From Actinacidiphila oryziradicis (GTDB lineage Bacteria > Actinomycetota > Actinomycetes > Streptomycetales > Streptomycetaceae), in NCBI RefSeq assembly GCF_005047355.1, contig NZ_SUMC01000008.1, positions 124,001-188,000 of the forward strand: a DNA stretch of 64,000 nucleotides. The letters run 5' to 3'. A model generated the notes under the pieces. It made no database searches. It worked only from the letters and a program-made list of their open reading frames with translations, and had not been told where the DNA came from. The position numbers were made by a program, and so were the translations under genes. Positions 15,403 to 24,506 of this stretch are shown here, piece by piece (position 1 is the first letter of the stretch; every line of letters begins with the position of its first letter).

Positions 15403-16434
15403 ATGGCCCTCACCCTGTACGTCGACACCGCTCGCTGGCGTGCACACCAGCAGTCCGTGGCGGGGCAGTTCCCAGGCATAGTCCCGGTCTGCAAGGGCAA
15501 CGGCTACGGCTTCGGCCATGAGCGCCTCGCCGACGAGGCCACCCGGCTCGGAGCCGACACGCTCGCCGTCGGCACGACGTACGAAGCCGCCAAGATCAAG
15601 GACTGGTTCGGCGGGGACCTGCTCGTCCTCACCCCCTACCGGCTGGGTGAGGAACCGGTTCCACTGCCGGATCGCGCGATCCGGTCGGTGTCGTCGGTGG
15701 AAGGCGTACGCGGGCTTGTCGGCGCTCGGGTCGTCATTGAGGTCATGAGCAGCATGAAGCGCCACGGCGTGAGCGAGGACGACCTCGTCAAGCTGCACTC
15801 GGCCATCGATGACGTACGGCTCCAGGGCTTCGCCATCCACCTTCCCCTGGACCGCACCGACGGATCCGACGCCGTCGAGGAGGTCTTCGGCTGGATGGAA
15901 CGACTGCGCGCGGCCCGGCTGCCCCTCGGCACGATGTTCGTCAGCCACCTCAAGGCCACCGAGCTCGCCCAGCTCCAGCAGCAGTTCCCCCAGACCCGCT
16001 TCCGTGCCCGCATCGGCACCCGCCTCTGGCTCGGCGACCACGAGGCCACCGAGTACCGCGGTGCGGTACTGGACGTCACCCGGATCGCCAAGAACGAGCG
16101 CTACGGCTACCGCCAGCAGAAAGCCGCCGACGACGGCCACCTGGTCGTCGTCGCCGGAGGCACCTCCCACGGCGTGGGCCTGGAGGCCCCCAAGGCCATG
16201 CACGGCCTCATGCCCCGCGCGAAGGGCGTAGCGCGGGCGGGGCTCGCCACGGTGAACCGGAATCTCTCGCCTTTCGTGTGGGCCGGCAAGCAGAGATGGT
16301 TCGCCGAGCCCCCGCACATGCAGGTCTCCATCCTTTACCTGCCGAACGACGTCGCCCCGCCCGCCGTGGGCGACGAGCTGGTGGCGCACCTGCGGCACAC
16401 CACGACGACCTTCGACCGCTCCGTCGACCGCTGA
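15403..16434 (+). CDS. Alanine-racemase-like PLP protein
   Basis: 343 aa. The N-terminal barrel keeps the PLP-lysine site as VPVCKGNGYGFGHERLA (family VKADAYGHG) and VVIEVMSSMKRHGV with VSHLKATELAQL, as in fold-III PLP proteins. In the C-terminal part the usual catalytic-Tyr motif GYADG is absent; the aligned place reads VVAGGTSHGVGLEAP, and the MD-x-x motif is missing as well. So by eye it may not be a true racemase. The partner of femX suggests a role in wall precursor or amino acid supply, but this is inference. It ends in a strong hairpin shared with the convergent gene. Confidence 0.75.
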   Translation: MALTLYVDTARWRAHQQSVAGQFPGIVPVCKGNGYGFGHERLADEATRLGADTLAVGTTYEAAKIKDWFGGDLLVLTPYRLGEEPVPLPDRAIRSVSSVEGVRGLVGARVVIEVMSSMKRHGVSEDDLVKLHSAIDDVRLQGFAIHLPLDRTDGSDAVEEVFGWMERLRAARLPLGTMFVSHLKATELAQLQQQFPQTRFRARIGTRLWLGDHEATEYRGAVLDVTRIAKNERYGYRQQKAADDGHLVVVAGGTSHGVGLEAPKAMHGLMPRAKGVARAGLATVNRNLSPFVWAGKQRWFAEPPHMQVSILYLPNDVAPPAVGDELVAHLRHTTTTFDRSVDR

Positions 16435-16437
16435 GCC

Positions 16438-16478
16438 GGAGGGGACGGCCGCAACTATGGATTGCGGCCGCCCCCTCC
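16438..16478. terminator. Bidirectional terminator after the alanine-racemase-like gene
   Basis: CGGCCGCAA (16446-16454) pairs with TTGCGGCCG (16462-16470), extended by a GAGGGG/CCCCTC stem. It lies between the two convergent transcription units. Confidence 0.8.
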
Positions 16479-16487
16479 ACTGTGGGG

Positions 16488-16823
16488 TTACGGTCGTTGC
16501 CTTTGTCTCGCCTCTGATCCGTACAGCTCGGCCGTCAGTTGGTTGACCTGCTGGCTCAGCTTCTCCAGTCCACGGGCATTCTCATCGGCCGTCTCCATAA
16601 CGGCCTTGAGCATGGGCCCGACCAGCTCTTCCACGGCTGTGGCCGCCGCCGTCCTGGCGATTTCTGCGATTCTGGCGTCATGGCTCGCGTCCCTCTGGCG
16701 TGGCCGGGAGCGGTTCACCTCCTCGGCGTCGAGCAGATACGCACGCACTCGGCGGGCAACTTCGCTGCCGAGCAGAGCATCCAGCTCCAGCAGGGCATCC
16801 GGGTTCATAACGTGTGTTCTCAA
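16488..16823 (-). CDS. Small helical protein next to the BRO regulator
   Basis: 111 aa, almost entirely helical, rich in Ala/Glu/Arg, with a coiled-coil-like C-terminal half (ETADENARGLEKLSQQVNQL). No membrane segment or catalytic motif. The TTG at 16823 lies just past the BRO gene stop with GGAG 6 bases ahead, so the two are translationally linked; an ATG at 16808 is the alternative. The pairing suggests it acts with the BRO protein. Function unknown. Confidence 0.6.
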   Translation of the reverse strand: MRTHVMNPDALLELDALLGSEVARRVRAYLLDAEEVNRSRPRQRDASHDARIAEIARTAAATAVEELVGPMLKAVMETADENARGLEKLSQQVNQLTAELYGSEARQRQRP

Positions 16824-16826
16824 CGC

Positions 16827-17807
16827 TTACTCCAGGATCAGGGCGTGCACCGGGTTGCCGTTCTGGGTGAATCCCAGCTGGCTGATACAACCGGCCTGCC
16901 GGAGAACCCGGAGGCAGCTGCTCGCCTCCTGCGCCGTCATCCCCACCTTGACGGCGAGATAGTCGATCGACATCTTGTAGTCGCCGTTCTGCAGCATCTC
17001 CGGCAGCAGATACAGCGCTACTGGCCACACGTCGCTCCCCTCCGGGATGCGTCGCCTCCACTGGGCCAAAATCGCATTCATGTCGGGCGGCCTCGTGGGC
17101 GGTGTCTCCGACTCACGGCCGGATTCCGACAACGGCATCCCCTGAGCCCGGACAAGCGCCTCCAGTGCGTCGGCGATCCGCGCCATGCTCTGCGCAAGGC
17201 CGACTTGCGTCTGCACAAGGTTCACGTGGGTTTGCATGAGGCGCTCCTGCGCCTGCGCCGACACCTTCTGTCCAGCAGCGAACTCCTCGTCCAGCCTCAG
17301 GTTGCGCTCCTCGAGGCGGGTGATCAGGTCGATCACCTGGTCGGGCATTGCGTAGGCCGTAGCCCCATTGCTTGTCGCTGTCGCGATCTCCGACACGGGG
17401 AGGCTGTACGAGCCCTCTCGTTGGACGGTCTCGATGACCTCGGCAACCCACTGTTTGAAGGGCTGGCACTCTGGCTTCGTGCAGCCGTTGACGAGCATGA
17501 TCAGGCCTTGCAGATTCACCATGTTCAAGTCTCGGCGCCACCCCCTACCTGCAGGAATGCTGAGACCGTAACGTGAGGTTACGGTCTCGAGCCGAGAGAT
17601 TCCGCCCTCGTGAACGTGATCTGCCACGGCCTTGCGCGGGTTCGTGTGGCCCAGCTCAGCACACACGTCCGTTGCCGGGAACCAGTGCTCTCCATCTGGC
17701 ATGGTCAGCCGCCGAACGCGGGCTCCTGTCGCCGCGTAGACGAAATCGCTGACCTCGATTGCATCCTGCCGAACCGCCGTGATCGTCGGCATGTTGTGTT
17801 CGCTCAT
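16827..17807 (-). CDS. BRO-N domain regulator (phage antirepressor type)
   Basis: 326 aa. Residues ~15-120 form a BRO-N domain: RRLTMPDGEHWFPATDVCAE, LGHTNPRKAVADHV, and LNMVNLQGLIMLVNGCTKPE followed by FKQWVAEVIETVQREGSY. A coiled-coil linker follows (ITRLEERNLRLDEEFA, QAQERLMQTHVNLVQTQVG) and a C-terminal winged-helix-like part (YLAVKVGMTAQEASSCLRVL). BRO domains come from phage antirepressors and bind DNA. Start at 17807; the first bases upstream are non-coding and somewhat AT-rich. The pair with the 111-aa gene looks like an acquired regulatory cassette of unknown target. Confidence 0.75.
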   Translation of the reverse strand: MSEHNMPTITAVRQDAIEVSDFVYAATGARVRRLTMPDGEHWFPATDVCAELGHTNPRKAVADHVHEGGISRLETVTSRYGLSIPAGRGWRRDLNMVNLQGLIMLVNGCTKPECQPFKQWVAEVIETVQREGSYSLPVSEIATATSNGATAYAMPDQVIDLITRLEERNLRLDEEFAAGQKVSAQAQERLMQTHVNLVQTQVGLAQSMARIADALEALVRAQGMPLSESGRESETPPTRPPDMNAILAQWRRRIPEGSDVWPVALYLLPEMLQNGDYKMSIDYLAVKVGMTAQEASSCLRVLRQAGCISQLGFTQNGNPVHALILE

Positions 17808-17958
17808 ACGAACCACCACCACGACGGAACGTAGAGCGGCGTAATACGAACATTCCAGCCCGTCAGACTATTTTCATCCCATAGCGGTTAAATATGCGGT
17901 TTCACTGGCGCTCGGGCTTTATCTGACATATGCACTCCGAATATTCCGTCCCGACCGC

Positions 17959-19485
17959 TCAGGCCGGTTCGCGTTCCTCCCCTGCCGCCGGCCCAGTGCC
18001 CCACTGCGCCCGCGTAGCGTCGCCGTACCGCGCAGGCGCGGCATGTGACCCGTGCCCGCGCCCCAGGACGAATACGTCCTCCGCCCCGTCCAGCACCCCG
18101 CCCGAGGGGTCGTCGGAGCCGTCCCAGCGGACGGGGTCGCGGTCCGGGAAGAGCGCGTCCCGTACGACGACGGCACACAGGTAGGCCGTACCGAGCAGGT
18201 GGACCCCGATGGCCATGTGGTAGCCGTCCAGCGGGAGCCCCTTGTCGTTGCCGCCCGTCGTGAGGGCCAGGTACATCCATATCCCGAGGAAGTACATGAC
18301 CTCGGCGGCCTGCCAGATGAGGAAGTCCCGCCATTTCGGCCGGGCCAGGGCCGCCAGGGGGATGAGCCACAGCACGTACTGCGGGGAGTAGACCTTGTTC
18401 GTCAGGATGAAGGCCGCGATCACCAGGAACGCGAGCTGAGCGAATCGCGGCCGCCGTGGCGCGTACAGCGCGAGCGCCGCGATGCCGGCGCAGAGCAGAA
18501 GCATGACCGCGGTCGCATAGGAGTTCGCGCCGGCGAGGGTCGTGCCGGTGCGCTGGGAGATGATGAGCCAGATCGAGCCGTAGTCGACGCCCCGCTCCTG
18601 GCTGAAGCTGTAGAACTTGATCCAGCCGGGCCAGGCCAGCAGCATCACCGGCAGGTTCACCACCAGCCAGGCGGCCGCCGCCCCGAAGAGGGCGCTGCGC
18701 CAAGCTCGGAGGCGCCCGGCGCGCAGGCAGAGCAGCAGGAGCGGTCCGAGAAGCAGTACGGGGTAGAGCTTGGCGGCGGTGGCCAGCCCGATGAGGATGC
18801 CCGCCGCGAGCGGACGGCTCCGGGACCAGAGCATCATGCCGAGCGCGGTGAGGGCGACCGCGAAGAGGTCCCAGTTGATGGTCGAGGTCAGCGCGAAGGC
18901 GGGCGAGAGGGCGACGAGGAGCGCGTCCCAGGGGCGGCGGCGGTTGGTGCGGGCGACCGCGACGGCGATGACGGCGGTGCAGACGAGGAGCAGGCCGGCG
19001 TTGACCAGCCAGTAGTTCTGCTCCTGGTTCTGGATGGAGCCGCTGTGCGGGGTGAACCAGGAGGCGACCTGCATGAAGAGGCCGGTGAGGACCGGGTACT
19101 CCAGGTAGCTCATGCCGCCGGACACCGAGTCCGGGATGCGGTCGAAGTAGGGGTGAAGGCTGGTGGAGAAGCCGCGCCCGTAGTAGAGGTGCGGGATGTC
19201 GGAATAGCAGGCCTTCGCATACTGCGTATTCGCGCCGAAGAACCAGCCGCTCTTGTAGCACGGCACCTTCTGCACCATGCCCAGCGCGAACATCCCGATC
19301 GCGACGCTGACGATCACCCGCAGCGGGTTCCACCACGAGTGCCCGCCGGCCAGGCTCGCCCTGCGGCCCAGCGGGCCGCCGATCAGCTCGCTACCGGCCT
19401 CAGCGACCGGATCCTCGGCCGTCGGCGCCACTGGGGCTCCGACCGCCTGTGCCTCACGGTGGTCGTCTTCGCGCACGCTCGTCAT
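17959..19485 (-). CDS. GT87-type integral membrane glycosyltransferase
   Basis: 508 aa with a ~60-residue cytoplasmic N-terminus and about ten to twelve membrane helices. Sequence features of polyprenol-phosphate-mannose-dependent GT-C enzymes: long extracytoplasmic first loop after VSVAIGMFALGMVQ (CYKSGWFFGANTQYAKACYS, DIPHLYYGRGFST), the helix SPAFALTSTINWDLFAVAL and the late segment FILTNKVYSPQYVLWLIPLA. Likely transfers mannose or a similar sugar to a lipid or glycan outside the membrane. The C-terminus is a charged tail of ~60 residues. The start at 19485 (MTSVREDD) is chosen; an ATG 9 bases upstream is possible. Confidence 0.75.
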   Translation of the reverse strand: MTSVREDDHREAQAVGAPVAPTAEDPVAEAGSELIGGPLGRRASLAGGHSWWNPLRVIVSVAIGMFALGMVQKVPCYKSGWFFGANTQYAKACYSDIPHLYYGRGFSTSLHPYFDRIPDSVSGGMSYLEYPVLTGLFMQVASWFTPHSGSIQNQEQNYWLVNAGLLLVCTAVIAVAVARTNRRRPWDALLVALSPAFALTSTINWDLFAVALTALGMMLWSRSRPLAAGILIGLATAAKLYPVLLLGPLLLLCLRAGRLRAWRSALFGAAAAWLVVNLPVMLLAWPGWIKFYSFSQERGVDYGSIWLIISQRTGTTLAGANSYATAVMLLLCAGIAALALYAPRRPRFAQLAFLVIAAFILTNKVYSPQYVLWLIPLAALARPKWRDFLIWQAAEVMYFLGIWMYLALTTGGNDKGLPLDGYHMAIGVHLLGTAYLCAVVVRDALFPDRDPVRWDGSDDPSGGVLDGAEDVFVLGRGHGSHAAPARYGDATRAQWGTGPAAGEEREPA

Positions 19486-19620
19486 GGGCGACATCCTGCC
19501 GTACGTAGCTGAGTGAGGGGCTGCCGTGGGCCGAACTCCGTGGATCGGCGACACGCTCCGCCCTTGAAGCTCGGCGCCCGGCCCACCCCGATCGTATTTT
19601 CCGGACCCGTTGAACGGGAA

Positions 19621-19652
19621 CGGCCGCGGAGGGCTGGTGCCCTCCGCGGCCG
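19621..19652. terminator. Terminator of the penicillin-binding protein gene
   Basis: CGGCCGCGGAGGG (19621-19633) pairs perfectly with CCCTCCGCGGCCG (19640-19652) around 6 bases, just past the leftward PBP stop and followed on that strand by TTCCCGTT. Confidence 0.8.
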
Positions 19653-19675
19653 CGGTGAGATGCGGTGTGCGGTAG

Positions 19676-22333
19676 CTAGCCGCCGGTCCCGCCGTTACCG
19701 AAACCTCTGGTTTTGGTGGCGGTGGGGCTTGCGGTGCTTGTTGTCGGGGTGGGCGCGGTGGTGGTGCCGCCGCCGGAGCAGGTGAAGTCCAACGGGGCGC
19801 AGGTCTGGGACTGCGTCGGTGTCGGGGAAGCAGACACGGTCGGCGGCGTCGTGGACGGTGTCCCGGACGGAGATGCCGATGCCGACGCGGTCGCGCTCGC
19901 GGTCGCACTCGCGCTGGGGGTCGGGCTGGCTGCGCCGCCGCCGTAGACCACGGTGCCGAGCTTGCCGGGGGCGGGGAAGCTCTCCGCCGGCGTGCTCTTC
20001 AGGGCCTCGGCCATGTAGTCGTGCCAGATCTCGGCCGGGAACGAGGCGCCGTGGATCTTCTCCTGGTTGCCGGTACCGAACATGGACTGGAACGCGTTGG
20101 TGATGACCTGGCCGTTCTTGTCCTTGTGGACCTGGTCGTCCTTGCGCCACATGCCGATGGCGGTGGACAGCTGCGGGGTGTAGCCGACGAACCAGGCCGA
20201 CCGGTTTCCGTCGGTGGTGCCCGTCTTACCGGCCACCTGGCGGCCCGGGAGCTTGGCGGTGGTACCGGTGCCCTTGTCGACCACGTTCTTCAGCACGTCG
20301 GTGACATTGCTCGCCACGGCGGAGGAGAAGGCCGTCTTGGGCTTGGCCGTGTGCGTGTAGACCGTCACACCGCTGTGCTCAACCTTGGTGACCGAGTACG
20401 GGTCGTTCTGCTGGCCACCATTGTCGAAGGTGCCGTATGCGGCGGCCATGCGGATCGCGCTCGGGTCGGAGGTGCCGATGGAGAACGACGGGACGCTGGA
20501 GCTGGCAAGGCTGGTCTTGAGCAGACCTGCATTGAGCGCGGCCTCCTCCACCTTGCCCGTGCCGACGTCCATGCCGAGCTGGACGTAGGGGGCGTTCAGC
20601 GAATCCTGCATTGCCGTGCGGAGGGTGACGTAGGTGCCGGGGGGCGTCTCACCGCCGTCGTTCGTCTGGAGCCACTCCTTGCCGTCCTTGTCCGTCCAGA
20701 CGGTGCCGTCGTAGTTCTTGATCTTCAGCTTGTTCTTGGCGTTGTAGATGCTGTTCTGGGAGACGATCGTCCGCTGCGACCCCGGCTGGCCGTAGTCCGG
20801 CTGATTCGGCCCACCGCTGGGGTCCATCTTGCCGTAGGTCATCGCGGCGGCCAGGACGAAGGGCTTGAAGGTCGAGCCGACCTGCACACCGGTCTGGTCG
20901 GCGTTGCTGATGAAGTGCTTCGTCCAGTCGGTGCCGCCGTAGATCGCGACGATCGAGCCGTCCTTGGGGCTCACCGAGGCACCGCCGAACTGGACGTACT
21001 TGTCCGTTTTCGGGCGCAGCTTCGGGTTGATGTTGGCCTTCTGGACCTTTTTGACGGTCGCCTCGAGCTCGTTCACCTTCGTCTTGTCGAAGGTGGTGTA
21101 GATCTGGTAACCGCCCTTCGCCAGGTCGTCGGCGGTGATGCCCTTGGTGTTGTTGTTGACGAAGTACGCCTTGGCGAGGTCGACCAGGTAGCCGGTCTGG
21201 CCGGCCAGCTCGACGTTCTTCTTGGGCGCCAGCGGCATCGGGTACTTGGTGTACTTGGCCCGTTCGGTCGCTGTCATATTGCCGTCGATGACCTCACGGT
21301 CGAGGACGTACTTCCAACGGGCCTCGGACCGTGCGGTGTTGGCCGCAGCGGTGGCGGCCGGGTCGATGTCGGTGTTCCCGGCCGGGTCGTAGTACGTCGC
21401 GCCCTTGAGGAGTGCCGCGAGGACGGCGCACTGGCTCGGGTTGAGCTTGTTGGCGTCGATGCCGTAGTACTGCTGGGCCGCCGCCTGGATGCCCGACGCG
21501 CCGCGTCCGAAGTAGGAGGTGTTCAGGTAGTTGGCAAGAATCTCGTTCTTGTCAAGCTTCGTTCCGACCTTTATGGAGATGAAGAGCTCTTTGAACTTAC
21601 GGGTGATCGTCTGGTCCTGGGAGAGCATGGCGTTCTTCACGTACTGCTGGGTGATGGTCGAACCACCCTGTGTTGCCCCGCCCTTGGCCATGTTGAACAG
21701 GGCACGGGCGATACCCATCGGGTCGACGCCGGAGTCCGTCCTGAAGGTCTTGTTCTCGGCGGAGATGACCGCGTTCTGCATCGCGACCGGGATTTTGTCG
21801 ATCGTGATGATCTGGCGGTTCACCTCGCCGCCGGTGGCGACCATGCGGGAGCCGTCCGCCCAGTAGTAGACGTTGTTCTGCGCCTGCGAGGCTTCGTTCG
21901 GGTTCGGCACGGCCACCATGGCGTAGCCGACGCCGGCGACAGTGACCAAGCTGCCGAAGAACCCGATGCAGAGCCCCGTGACGAGCTTCCACGAGGGCAT
22001 CCAGCGGCGCCAGCCGTCCTTGCCCCAGCGGGGGTAGTCGATGAAGCGCTTCTTGGGCGGCTGCCCGCCGCCACGGCCGCCGCCACGCCCGCCGGAGCTG
22101 TTCGCACGCCGGCTGCCGCCCTGGGCGGCGCGTCTGGCTGCGGCGCGGCCCCCGTGCGTCGGCGGGGCGGCCGCCTCAGGAGCGTCGGAGCCATGGGAAT
22201 GGGGCACCCTGGGCGCTGCCCGCCGGGCGTCGCGCGGCGGGGGCTGCTGGGGTTGCTGGGGCGCGCCGCGCCGGGCGGCTGCGCGGCCGCCGCCGCCCGG
22301 CGACTGCGGCGGCTTGCGACGGTGCTCGCTCAT
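19676..22333 (-). CDS. Class A penicillin-binding protein (transglycosylase/transpeptidase)
   Basis: 885 aa. Residues 1-110 are a basic, glycine/arginine-rich cytoplasmic tail; one membrane anchor follows (LVTGLCIGFFGSLVTVAGVG, ~118-140). Residues ~175-350 are GT51 glycosyltransferase (MQNAVISAENKTF, GGSTITQQYVKNAML, YLNTSYFGRGASGIQAAA). Residues ~430-760 are the transpeptidase, with active-site Ser487 in STFK and KTGT at 703-706. The last ~110 residues are a Ser/Thr/Pro/Ala-rich tail with two cysteines (CAPLDFTC). Polymerises lipid II and cross-links peptides outside the membrane. In the GT51 motif EDxTF the second acid is Asn here (ENKTF). It is divergent from the PadR gene. Confidence 0.93.
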   Translation of the reverse strand: MSEHRRKPPQSPGGGGRAAARRGAPQQPQQPPPRDARRAAPRVPHSHGSDAPEAAAPPTHGGRAAARRAAQGGSRRANSSGGRGGGRGGGQPPKKRFIDYPRWGKDGWRRWMPSWKLVTGLCIGFFGSLVTVAGVGYAMVAVPNPNEASQAQNNVYYWADGSRMVATGGEVNRQIITIDKIPVAMQNAVISAENKTFRTDSGVDPMGIARALFNMAKGGATQGGSTITQQYVKNAMLSQDQTITRKFKELFISIKVGTKLDKNEILANYLNTSYFGRGASGIQAAAQQYYGIDANKLNPSQCAVLAALLKGATYYDPAGNTDIDPAATAAANTARSEARWKYVLDREVIDGNMTATERAKYTKYPMPLAPKKNVELAGQTGYLVDLAKAYFVNNNTKGITADDLAKGGYQIYTTFDKTKVNELEATVKKVQKANINPKLRPKTDKYVQFGGASVSPKDGSIVAIYGGTDWTKHFISNADQTGVQVGSTFKPFVLAAAMTYGKMDPSGGPNQPDYGQPGSQRTIVSQNSIYNAKNKLKIKNYDGTVWTDKDGKEWLQTNDGGETPPGTYVTLRTAMQDSLNAPYVQLGMDVGTGKVEEAALNAGLLKTSLASSSVPSFSIGTSDPSAIRMAAAYGTFDNGGQQNDPYSVTKVEHSGVTVYTHTAKPKTAFSSAVASNVTDVLKNVVDKGTGTTAKLPGRQVAGKTGTTDGNRSAWFVGYTPQLSTAIGMWRKDDQVHKDKNGQVITNAFQSMFGTGNQEKIHGASFPAEIWHDYMAEALKSTPAESFPAPGKLGTVVYGGGAASPTPSASATASATASASASPSGTPSTTPPTVSASPTPTQSQTCAPLDFTCSGGGTTTAPTPTTSTASPTATKTRGFGNGGTGG

Positions 22334-22566
22334 GAACAGCTAACTCCTAGGACAGACGGCATCGCCTGTAGACGGCAATGGACTACTGGTCCCCCCGAGT
22401 TGCGGCCGTTTCCCCTTTGGCCGGACCGCACCACGGACAAGGACGCTCACTCGCGCCCATCGGTTCCCAGTGCTCTGCATGGCGAACAGAGTACGCAGGG
22501 TCAAATCACGCGGTCCGCAGAGGTTCGCCATATATCGGGCGGTTGACGACTCATAGGTTTCGCAAT

Positions 22567-22580
22567 GTGACGTCGGTCAC
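22567..22580. promoter_or_regulatory. CRP-like site between the PBP and PadR genes
   Basis: GTGACGTCGGTCAC fits the pattern GTG-N6-GNCAC described for Streptomyces Crp and is itself a near palindrome. It lies 234 bases upstream of the PBP start and 114 bases upstream of the PadR start. Confidence 0.4.
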
Positions 22581-22622
22581 GGCAGGCCGCCTTGCCGGAG
22601 TGAGTGGGGCGTTCTATCGTCG

Positions 22623-22645
22623 TGATGTATCGGGCCGATACATCA
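22623..22645. promoter_or_regulatory. PadR-type operator
   Basis: Perfect interrupted palindrome: arms TGATGTATCGG (22623-22633) and CCGATACATCA (22635-22645) around one G, 48 bases before the PadR start. It contains the ATGTAT...ATACAT pattern known for PadR operators, so it is very likely the autoregulatory site. Confidence 0.75.
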
Positions 22646-22693
22646 GGTCGACATATGAGGCGGAGAGGACCGGAATGGAGGAGGATCACGGGC

Positions 22694-23356
22694 ATGAGCA
22701 AGCGCTCCGGCATCCTCGAATTCGCGGTCCTCGGGCTGCTGCGCGAGTCCCCGATGCACGGTTACGAGCTGCGCAAGCGGCTCAACACGTCACTCGGCAT
22801 CTTCCGCGCGTTCAGCTACGGCAGCCTCTACCCCTGCCTCAAGACACTGGTGGTCCAGGGCTATCTGGTCGAGGAGACCGGTCCGGAGCCCGATCCGCTC
22901 ACCGTGCCGCTGGCCGGCCGGCGGGCGAAGATCGTCTACCGGCTGACAGCCGCGGGCAAGGAGCACTTCGAGGAGCTGCTCGCCCACTCCGGCCCGGACG
23001 CGTGGGAGGACGAGCACTTCGCGGCTCGCTTCGCCTTCTTCGGCCAGACATCCCGGGATGTACGGATGCGGGTGCTGGAAGGGCGACGTAGCCGCCTTGA
23101 GGAGCGCCTGGAGCGGATGCGGGCCTCTCTGGCCCGTACCCGGGAAAGACTCGACGACTACACGCTGGAACTCCAGCGGCATGGCATGGAGTCGGTGGAA
23201 CGCGAGGTCCGGTGGCTGAACGAGCTGATCGAGACCGAGCGGGCCGGGCGGCCGGGCGGTACCAAGCCCCAGCCGGCGCCCGGCGGATCCGATGAGCGGG
23301 ACAACCAACAGCAAAGCGGCGGTGAACCCGGACCTCGGGTGACCCGTGACGATTAA
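22694..23356 (+). CDS. PadR-family transcriptional regulator
   Basis: 220 aa. The winged HTH occupies residues 1-~95: [64 protein letters not shown] wing. The C-terminal part is a long dimerising coiled coil ([20 protein letters not shown]) and a charged tail. The start is fixed by GGAGGAGG at 22677-22684. Repressors of this family respond to small ligands or to wall stress. The next gene, ino1, follows after 32 bases on the same strand, so they are probably one transcript under the operator at 22623. Confidence 0.9.
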   Translation: MSKRSGILEFAVLGLLRESPMHGYELRKRLNTSLGIFRAFSYGSLYPCLKTLVVQGYLVEETGPEPDPLTVPLAGRRAKIVYRLTAAGKEHFEELLAHSGPDAWEDEHFAARFAFFGQTSRDVRMRVLEGRRSRLEERLERMRASLARTRERLDDYTLELQRHGMESVEREVRWLNELIETERAGRPGGTKPQPAPGGSDERDNQQQSGGEPGPRVTRDD

Positions 23357-23388
23357 CGATTAAGACGAGTACACAGGGAGCAACCGGA

Positions 23389-24471
23389 ATGGGTTCGGTT
23401 CGCGTAGCCATCGTTGGCGTAGGCAACTGCGCAGCGTCGCTGGTGCAGGGTGTCGAGTACTACAAGGACGCCGATCCGAACGGCCGCGTGCCCGGCCTCA
23501 TGCACGTGCAGTTCGGCGACTACCACGTGCGGGACGTCGAGTTCGTGGCCGCTTTCGATGTGGACGCGAAGAAGGTCGGCCTCGACCTCGCGGACGCCAT
23601 CGGTGCCAGCGAGAACAACACCATCAAGATCTGCGATGTGCCGCAGTCCGGTGTGACCGTGCAGCGCGGCCACACCCTGGACGGCCTGGGCAAGTACTAC
23701 CGCCTGACCATTGAGGAGTCGGCCGAGGAGCCGGTGGACATCGTCCAGATCCTCAAGGACCGCCAGGTCGACGTGCTGGTCTGCTATCTGCCGGTCGGCT
23801 CCGAGGACGCCGCGAAGTTCTACGCGCAGGCCGCGATCGACGCGAAGGTCGCCTTCGTCAACGCGCTGCCGGTCTTCATCGCCGGCACCAAGGAGTGGGC
23901 GGACAAGTTCACCGCGGCGGGTGTGCCGATCGTCGGGGACGACATCAAGTCGCAGGTCGGCGCGACGATCACGCACCGCGTGCTGACCAAGCTCTTCGAG
24001 GACCGCGGTGTGCTCGTCGAGCGCACCATGCAGCTGAACGTCGGCGGCAACATGGACTTCAAGAACATGCTCGAACGTGACCGTCTGGAGTCCAAGAAGA
24101 TCTCCAAGACGCAGGCCGTCACCTCCCAGATCCCGGACCGCGACCTGGGCGCCAAGAACGTCCACATCGGCCCGTCGGACTACGTGCAGTGGCTGGATGA
24201 CCGCAAGTGGGCCTACGTCCGCCTGGAGGGCCGCGCATTCGGTGACGTCCCGCTGAACCTGGAGTACAAGCTCGAGGTCTGGGACTCCCCGAACTCCGCG
24301 GGTGTCATCATCGACGCAGTGCGCGCCGCGAAGATCGCCAAGGACCGCGGTATCGGCGGCCCGATCCTGTCGGCGTCCTCGTACTTCATGAAGTCCCCGC
24401 CGGTGCAGTACTTCGACGACGAGGCGCGAGACAACGTGGAGAAGTTCATCCGCGGCGAGGTCGAGCGCTGA
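23389..24471 (+). CDS. ino1: Inositol-3-phosphate synthase
   Basis: 360 aa. NAD-binding Rossmann start [20 protein letters not shown], then [39 protein letters not shown], the catalytic block [20 protein letters not shown] and [20 protein letters not shown], all as in actinobacterial myo-inositol phosphate synthases. Converts glucose-6-phosphate to inositol-3-phosphate, the precursor of phosphatidylinositol and mycothiol. Ribosome site GGGAG before ATG. Co-directional with the PadR gene just upstream and closed by a very strong terminator. Confidence 0.95.
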   Translation: MGSVRVAIVGVGNCAASLVQGVEYYKDADPNGRVPGLMHVQFGDYHVRDVEFVAAFDVDAKKVGLDLADAIGASENNTIKICDVPQSGVTVQRGHTLDGLGKYYRLTIEESAEEPVDIVQILKDRQVDVLVCYLPVGSEDAAKFYAQAAIDAKVAFVNALPVFIAGTKEWADKFTAAGVPIVGDDIKSQVGATITHRVLTKLFEDRGVLVERTMQLNVGGNMDFKNMLERDRLESKKISKTQAVTSQIPDRDLGAKNVHIGPSDYVQWLDDRKWAYVRLEGRAFGDVPLNLEYKLEVWDSPNSAGVIIDAVRAAKIAKDRGIGGPILSASSYFMKSPPVQYFDDEARDNVEKFIRGEVER

Positions 24472-24506
24472 GCCGGACACGTTGAGGGCTGAGCCGGACG
24501 CGGTGT

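Noticed and set aside
14104..16398. 764-aa leftward frame opposite femX and the racemase-like gene
   Set aside because: It has the composition of antisense translation and runs across two well-supported genes and their gap.
17219..17232. TTCACGTGGG in the BRO gene as parS
   Set aside because: Only the central CACGTG core matches; too many differences from consensus.
19676..19990. Ser/Thr/Ala/Pro repeat tail of the PBP as a separate tandem-repeat element
   Set aside because: It is an ordinary low-complexity protein tail in frame with the gene, not an independent repeat.
20021..22546. 841-aa rightward frame opposite the penicillin-binding protein
   Set aside because: Antisense shadow; no domain pattern, and the opposite strand has all PBP motifs.
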